A DNA stretch of 64,000 bases, taken from contig BTPP01000002.1 in assembly GCA_037102815.1 (NCBI GenBank), forward strand, positions 3,348,001-3,412,000. The letters run 5' to 3'. This DNA comes from Neurospora intermedia (taxonomy: Eukaryota > Ascomycota > Sordariomycetes > Sordariales > Sordariaceae). The translations under genes were made by a program, and so were the position numbers. The notes beneath the pieces are model-generated. The model ran no database searches, had not been told where the DNA came from, and worked only from the letters and a program-made list of their open reading frames with translations. Shown here in pieces: positions 57,199 to 64,000 of this stretch; position 1 is the stretch's first letter, and every line of letters begins with the position of its first letter.

Positions 57199-60100
57199 TT
57201 AGGTTCTATCTCCTTTTGTTTGGATAGAGCCTACAGCCTCGAGCGCGGCGATATTAGATATTAGTTATTAGAATAGTAGAATTTAGTATACCTATAAATA
57301 CCGATGAAGAGATAATATCTACCTCCTCTTTCTAGGATGCCCCCTCGAACTCTATAAATATTATTAATATTACTCCTAAGCCTAACTTTAAAAAGAGTAC
57401 TACTAGCCTTATTGCGGCCATCGTTAATACCTTTAATATTAATAATTTAAACTTTATAAAAGTCCTCTGCTCTATAATTACGAATTCTACTTCGAATCGC
57501 TCCCTAGCGTTAGAGCCGAACCTTTATTTCTCTATAATTATAGTTAGTACCGCTAATAATAATAATAATAATAATAATAATAGATATATCCGTAGTTGGA
57601 AGCCTTTAATTCTCCCTATATAGGATAGTTAATAGTTAACCTTCTTATTCTACTATATACTACTAATTAAAATGTATAATACTAATAATAAAGTAAGTTT
57701 CTATATAAATAAAGACGCTACTTAAATAGAAATTCTAAGTACCCTACTTAATAATAAAAAGAAGAAGTTAGAGGGGTTTTAAACTATATACACAATTAAC
57801 GGCGATATAGACCCAAAGCTCCTACTAGTATAAATTAATCGTCTTTTTAACGCGTACTACCTCCGAAATATAGTTTTAGCCAAATTGTATACTATAAAAC
57901 AATACGATGGCTAACCTTTCTCGTCCTTCTTCGCAAATTAGGAAAATGAATTCCTTAAGGCTAAAGGCGCAATATAGAATAATAAATCTAAATTAAGCAT
58001 TTTGAATAATACTCTTAATATTAAATTTATAAATATAATCTTTATAGTTATACTCCTAAACGATTATAACGAATGTATTGAAGTATTCCAAATTAATACT
58101 ACGCACTACGAACGTATAGAAGCTTTCAAATTATTAAAGTAATAGAATAATAAATATTAAAGTAAAAAGAAGAATTAAAACTCTAATTATACCCTTAGCT
58201 AATTCCCCTCCAAACCCTCTAAAGCCTAACCCGCGGCTATACAAAACTAACCTCCCCCCGCGAATAATATTAATTCGTTTTTTACCGAGCCGGGTATAAT
58301 AAATACTAATAGTAATTATAATATATTTATAAATAGAACGGCGGTCGGCCCTATTTATAGACGCGGCGACGGCCGAAGAAATAGAGGTAATAGTACTACC
58401 TACTATATTAAATAGGTCTCCGATAAGGAACGTTAAAAGTGTAGAGAGAATAATCTATATATAAAATACGGTACTTCCAATTACTATACTATATATTGCC
58501 TATATTTACTAACTATAAACCCTAAAAATAAAGTCGGTATTAATACGACTATAACCGCTACGGCTCCCCCTATATTAAAAGAAGAAGAGTAATATAAATT
58601 TATAGTAAAGGATTAGGGAAAAGAATAATTCCAATATATAATCGGACGCTAGAGTCCCTAGAAGTATTAAATAATAAAATAGAAGATTTTAAGTTAGAAA
58701 ATAAATTGGAAATTGAACCTATTTTAATTCTACTTATTATTAATAATTGTAATTTATTCTACGTCTTTATAAATGAGGGTTGCTAATATTATATTACAAT
58801 TAATAAAAAAGTTATTTATAATTTTAGAATCCCTATAATTCCTATCCCTATACACCAAATAAAGGGAGCGTCTATAATTATAGAAGGCGCTACTATTAAG
58901 AACCTTGTTTAGTTTATTATAAAGGTTAATAATTATATTAAGCTAATAGTAATTTATATTATCTCTAAGTTTAAATACCCCTTAATCCTAAGTAAACTAT
59001 AGTTCGCTACTTATAGAGCCTACTCAATCCCCTACGAAAAGTGCCTCTATATAGGAGTAGTAGGCAATTAAATTCCTTATATTAAAGGCGAAGAGAAAAA
59101 AGAAACCCTATTTATTAAAGAAGTAAAATCTACTATATATGTAATAACTACTACGTTCGTAGGTACCGTTAATTATATATATAAAGAATATAGGCGAACT
59201 ATAGCCGAAGATTATATTTTCGCTATTAGTTTCAAAGATATAGAAAAGGCCTTTACCCCGAAGAAAATTTATATAAAAGCCCAACTCCGAAAGAAAATCC
59301 CTAAGTAATTCTACTACCTCCTTCCCCTATAAATAAAAGAAGAAGCCGATAAATTCAACCCTTATAAGCCCGGCGTTAATTATAAAATCCCCCTAAAGAA
59401 GGGTTTAGACGGGCAAGACTTTCCCCTCCCTTTTAGGCCCTTATATAGTATATTTAAAAAAGAGTTATTAATATTAAAGAAGATGTTTAAAAACCTCTTC
59501 GATAAAGGATATATTCGAGCGAATAGCTTAGAAGCCGGAGCCTTAATACTATTTGTCCGTAAGTTAGGAGGCGGGCTTCGCTTCTATTACGATTATAAAG
59601 CCTTAAATATTATTACTTATATAAACCGCTACCCTTTCCCCCTAATCCGCGAAACCTTTAGAATTTTAAAAGGAGTGTACTAATATACGAAGGTCGATAT
59701 TATAGCGGCGTTCTATAAAATATATATAATTATAAGAGAGGAGAATAAAATTATTTTTAGAATATACTATAAATTCTTCGAATAGATAATTATCCCTTTC
59801 GGTCTCTTTAGAACCCTAACTTTATTCTAAAGGTATATTAATTCTATCCTCTATAATTACCTAAATAATTTCTACTCTACCTATATAGATAATATACTTA
59901 TTTATTCTTCTAAGTTTAAAGAAAATTATAAGAAGAAAGTAGTTATAGTTTTAGAAAAATTTAAGGAGTATAAACTATACTTCAACCCTAATAAATACGA
60001 ATTTTCTATAAAGAAGGTTAAATATTTCGGCTTTATTATCTATATAGGTATAAGCGTATAAGCCGACCCTAAGAAGGTTAAGGCAATCTTCGATTAGTTC

Positions 60101-63100
60101 GTTCCTACCTTATAAAAAAGTATATATAATTTCCTTAGATTTATAAACTACTACCGTATATTTATCCCCCAATTCTCCAAAGTAGCTACACCCTTAATTA
60201 AATTTATAAGTAAAGGAATTATATTCGAATAGACTAAAGAATATAATATAGCCTTCTAATTCTTTAAACGCCTATTTATATACGCGCCTATTTTTATAGA
60301 GTTCGACCCCGACCGTAAGACTTTCCTAAAAGCGGATTATAGTAGCTATACGTTCGGAGGTGTATTAATATAAAAAGTAAATAACGGTACCCAATGTATT
60401 ATAACCTTCTACTCTAGGAAGTTCTCTATAGCCGAATATAATTACCCTATTTATAATAAAGAAATATTAGCGATTATTTCCTACTTTGAAGAATAGTCTA
60501 TAGAGTTGCGTAATTGCGAAGCCTTTACCGTCCTTACCGACTACTATAATTTAGAATACTTTATAGAGCGCTAGGGCTTCTTTAAATAATAAATTCGCTA
60601 GGTAAAATACTTATTATAATTCAATTTCTATTTTGTTTACTACCCGGGTAAAGAGGCTGTAATCCTAAATATATTATTCTATAGAGACTAGGACCGGCCC
60701 TCTAGCGAAGATTGGGAAATTAAGAATATATAATTTATTCCCAAAGTAACTTTATAAATATACGTCCGAATCTCTACCTTTATTATCTCCCCGGCGGGGA
60801 ATGTACAAATATTTAAAGATCCGGATTTATAGTAACTCTAAGATTAGACCGTTTACTTCGATTCTATATATTAAACTACCCTACGCGCAATTAAGGAGAA
60901 CGCCCGAACCTTCGTACTATTATTCTAATTAAAAATTCAAATTACTAACTACTTTATAGATAAATTAGGCCGACTACGCTATAAAGGGCGCTTTTAAATC
61001 CTAAAGATTCTAACCGTATTTAAAGCTATAACATTCGTAATTATTAATTAAAAATAATAATTCAATGCCCTCCGTATAATTATTATATAGAAGATATACG
61101 AAGTTGTAGTATTTAATTACCTTAGTAAGGAGGGAATAATTTTCGCTCTTTCGAAAGAATACTACTAACTTTTACTAGGAACCTATATATAATACTTCCT
61201 ACGTAATTACTATATTTATAATTCTACAAAAGTCTAGAGAAATATAAAGAGAAGTTTTCTATAAATGTTAATAACCTCCGACTAATATTATAGAATTATC
61301 TAAATAGACTTTATTACCGACCTTCCAAATGTTAATAGTAATATATATCTATAAATTATTAAAAATAGGTTGAGTAAGAATATTATCCTTAAGCCGATGC
61401 CCTTTATAGATATAAATTTCTACGTAGAGCGCTTCCTTTAGTATTTTATATACTACTACGGTTGGCTACGTTTAATTATTAGTAATAGAGGTATTAATTA
61501 GACGAATAGGTTCTAAAGGCGCCTCTATAAATTAATATATATAGAGTAATTCCTTAGTACAACTTACTACCCCCAGACCGATAGTAGTCCCGAGAGAATA
61601 AACTAGGAAATGTATACTTTCTTTAGAGTTTATATTAACCACTTATAGAATAATTAGGACCGCTAGACCCCTATAGCCCAACTAACGATTAATAGCCGGA
61701 TAAATACTTCTATCGGTATAACCCCCTTCTTTATAATTTATGGTTATAAAGTAGGCCTTATTATCCCTACCGTCGAAGAATCCCTAGAAGAGCTACCTAT
61801 TACCTCTATCCCCGAACGTAAAACTTATAAATTTATAAAAAAGTTATAATAAATTTTAAATATATATTAAATTACTATAGTTATAGTTATATAATAATAG
61901 AAGAGATTCGCAAACCGTTCTAAGCAACCGGCTAAGCGATTCTAGGTCAGAGACAAAGTCTAATTCAACTTTAAGAACTATAGTTCTATACGCCCCAAAA
62001 AGAAATTCAATGTAGTCTACGCTAAATATACTATTTTTAGAATCTTATTCCTATATATAATTAAATTCGAAGGACTACCGTCGGTAATTTATAATATTTT
62101 CTATATTAACCTCCTCTATAGAGTTGTTGAAGATCCTTTACCCGGATAGTATATTATAGATTTATAATTCCTAACTATTATAATCGAAGGAGAGAAAAAA
62201 TAGAAAGTAAAATAGATTCTTTGTGTAAATAATTTTAAAGAGAAGGGAGGGTGTATAACCTATATAGTCTATATAAAATAGAAGGGTTTTAAAGAGATTA
62301 CTTAAGAATTATTTAAAGAATTCCTAAAAATAGCTATATTTAATAAATTTGAATAGAAGTACAAACCTACAAATATAAATAACGGACTATTAGAATAATA
62401 TTAGCGCGAGGGAATTATTCGTTTTAATAAACGTAAGAGAAGTTAATTATAGTTAGAAGCTAAGGCCCTTTTCCCCCTTACTATAGAAAGGATATAGGGA
62501 GGTTAATCCTCTACTTAAATATAATTAATTTATAAAAGTATAAAAAAAATAGAGAACCGAAGGAAGAGTATAATTATAGTAATAGACCTTACTTGTAAAT
62601 TTCACCCTCCTCTAATATTTTAATATCAGTAAAAGCGCGGCTAATAGGAGCCTCCTCTTCTATACTACTGGCCGGGGAAGTAGAACTAGCGGGAGGGTCG
62701 ATCTCTATATTATTATTAGTAGTACTAGGAATATAGAGTAAGATAATTATAAAATTGATAGTAGGGCTAATTGGGGAGGTAATTTAGGCGTAAATAGTAA
62801 AATAAGTTTAGCGAAGGGGTAAAGTATTAAATAATCCTTAAATTCCCCCCTTAACCGAATTATATTTATTTGGCTTTAGTACCGGAGGGAACGATTCCTT
62901 CTAGGCCTATAAATTAATTACCTATACGCGAAGACTGTTTATAGTGCAATATAGAGATTTAATATTACTATAGACGCTATTTATATTACTAATAGCGTAC
63001 TATAAGGATTCTAAATAAATACGAATATTGTTAAATTCGGCGAAGGTAGTAAAATTAGTACTAACGATAGAAGGGGGTATAATAAAATCGTTAGAAGCGG

Positions 63101-64000
63101 GTAGGTTAATAATTATAGTAACTATATTAGGGCTAAAGAGGAGATAGTTAATAGCCGTATTATCGAGCCGATTATAAGTAAAGAGATAGTTACTATACTC
63201 TAAGATTTCTATAATTAAAATTATATCCTTATATATAGTAATAGTAGTACCCTTAGTATTAAAAGTAGGGTATCCCTACAATTTCTAATTGTAATAAATA
63301 AATTAAACTATATTAAATATAGGGAGATAAGCTTTATTAAACTCTATTTTATATATAATATACTTCGTACCGGAATTGAAATTAGCGCCTACGTACTTAT
63401 AATTACGAAAGAAATAAAACTAATATTAAGAAGTAGCCGGACTATATTTTTCGGCTGTAGTAAGGCCCTTATAATAAATTATTTTCTTCTATATATTTAT
63501 ACGAATAGAAAGTAAAATATTGTAGTATATAGTAATAGGGTTATTTTTAATAATATAAATTTTAATTCTATTCTAACGAATAGAAGGATTATTGAAAATC
63601 TTGTTCTCCTTATCCTCTTCCTTAGGGATAGCGGTAGGTTGGGTAGTAGGGGCCGGGACGGGCGTAATAGTAAGTGCGGAGGTAGAGTAAGTAGTAATAG
63701 TAGGAGTAGGAGTATAAAGAGTAGTAGGCGCGGGTTCGATGGGCGTAAGGGCGGGAGTAGGGATAAGTATAGGAATAAGAGTAGGGTTTTAATTAGGAGG
63801 AATGCCGAAGGGGTTGAGTCCGTACTATAGTGGTAGGAATAGGTAGTTATTATAAGGGTAATTATAAAGCTATTAAGGAGATTAGTAGTAGCCTAGGAAT
63901 TAGTTATATACCGAAATATAATTAAATTAGGTTCCAACGAACGAGAAGGAGAGTATAGTAGGAAGAATAACGAAGAATAGTATAGGAATAGTTAGTATAA
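56961..64000 (+). mobile_element. Second Ty3/Gypsy chromodomain retrotransposon, cut by window end
   Basis: It begins with a 238-bp LTR (56,961-57,198) with TGTTACGGGG and CCCCCTTATA ends. It continues with gag including a zinc-knuckle region (about 58.4-58.5 kb), protease, reverse transcriptase (about 59.4-60.3 kb), RNase H, integrase (about 60.9-61.9 kb) and a chromodomain-like end (about 62.1-62.3 kb). Beyond pol, about 62.6-63.7 kb has a long frame-like pattern on the minus strand. The 3' LTR would be expected past 64,000. It is the same broad family as element 1 but a different subfamily, as the LTRs match only at their ends and in short inner blocks. Broken throughout by RIP-type changes, dozens at least. 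Confidence 0.8.

Larger units (their letters stand above)
42061..64000. repeat. RIP-mutated AT-rich repeat block
   Basis: The whole stretch is dominated by A and T. CpA and TpG are rare and TpA is very common, while islands with fewer CpA sites keep C and G. This is the known signature of repeat-induced point mutation, which turns CpA into TpA in duplicated DNA during the sexual cycle of many Pezizomycotina. The block contains a Harbinger transposase, several minisatellites and two chromodomain Gypsy elements. It probably forms heterochromatin. Confidence 0.85.

Noticed and set aside
59483-59683. 66-codon open frame as a living gene
   Set aside because: It is a reverse-transcriptase fragment inside the dead Gypsy element 2.

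Overview
The window looks like a chromosome arm of a filamentous ascomycete, most likely a Sordariomycete of the Neurospora/Chaetomium type. The evidence is short introns of 50-115 bp with GTAAGT-like donors, a set of typical mould genes (a GH18 chitinase with a CBM1, a SUR7-family protein, a GPI-anchored cupredoxin, a Kre9-like wall protein, a CE1 esterase), and a 22-kb block carrying the signature of repeat-induced point mutation (RIP). No species can be named from the sequence alone.

Bases 1 to about 31,500 are ordinary gene-rich DNA of balanced composition. In order: a secreted proline-rich protein (-), a class III chitinase (-), a seven-helix membrane protein (-), a TRAPPC12-like trafficking protein (+), a SUR7/PalI-family membrane protein (-), a GPI-anchored cupredoxin (-), an intron-bearing tRNA-Leu(UAG) (-), a CTK2-type cyclin (-), a CE1 esterase (+), a Kre9/KNH-like GPI protein (-), a small basic Ser-rich protein (+), a stand-alone FAR1/MULE-type DNA-binding protein (+), a methyltransferase-like protein (+) and a second tRNA gene of uncertain isotype (-). 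Several encode secreted or cell-surface proteins, but their spacing and strands give no sign of joint control.

Bases 31,764 to 41,513 are the most unusual part: seven genes in a row, all on the minus strand, each with a glycine/alanine-rich hydrophobic exon that enters in phase 0 and leaves in phase 1. Four have, right after it, the G-S-x-A-A/F type segment of the interferon-induced IFI6/IFI27 (6-16/ISG12) family, two have a more diverged form, and one appears to stop early. Upstream of this core some copies carry acidic or repeat-rich extensions, and three carry one or more copies of a 32-34-residue exon with the pattern W-x(5-6)-L-P. The cluster appears to have grown by tandem gene duplication plus exon duplication, and it ends a few hundred bases from the RIP block.

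Bases from about 41,950 to 64,000 are AT-rich, almost free of CpA/TpG and rich in TpA. They hold a RIP-mutated PIF/Harbinger transposase (about 42.55-43.57 kb), several minisatellites, one complete but heavily degraded chromodomain Ty3/Gypsy element with 259-bp LTRs and a 5-bp target duplication (49,159-56,610), and a second, related element (from 56,961) that runs off the window. No working gene is visible in the block.

Exon boundaries were assigned by eye from splice signals, reading frame and family conservation. Starts are the least certain part.
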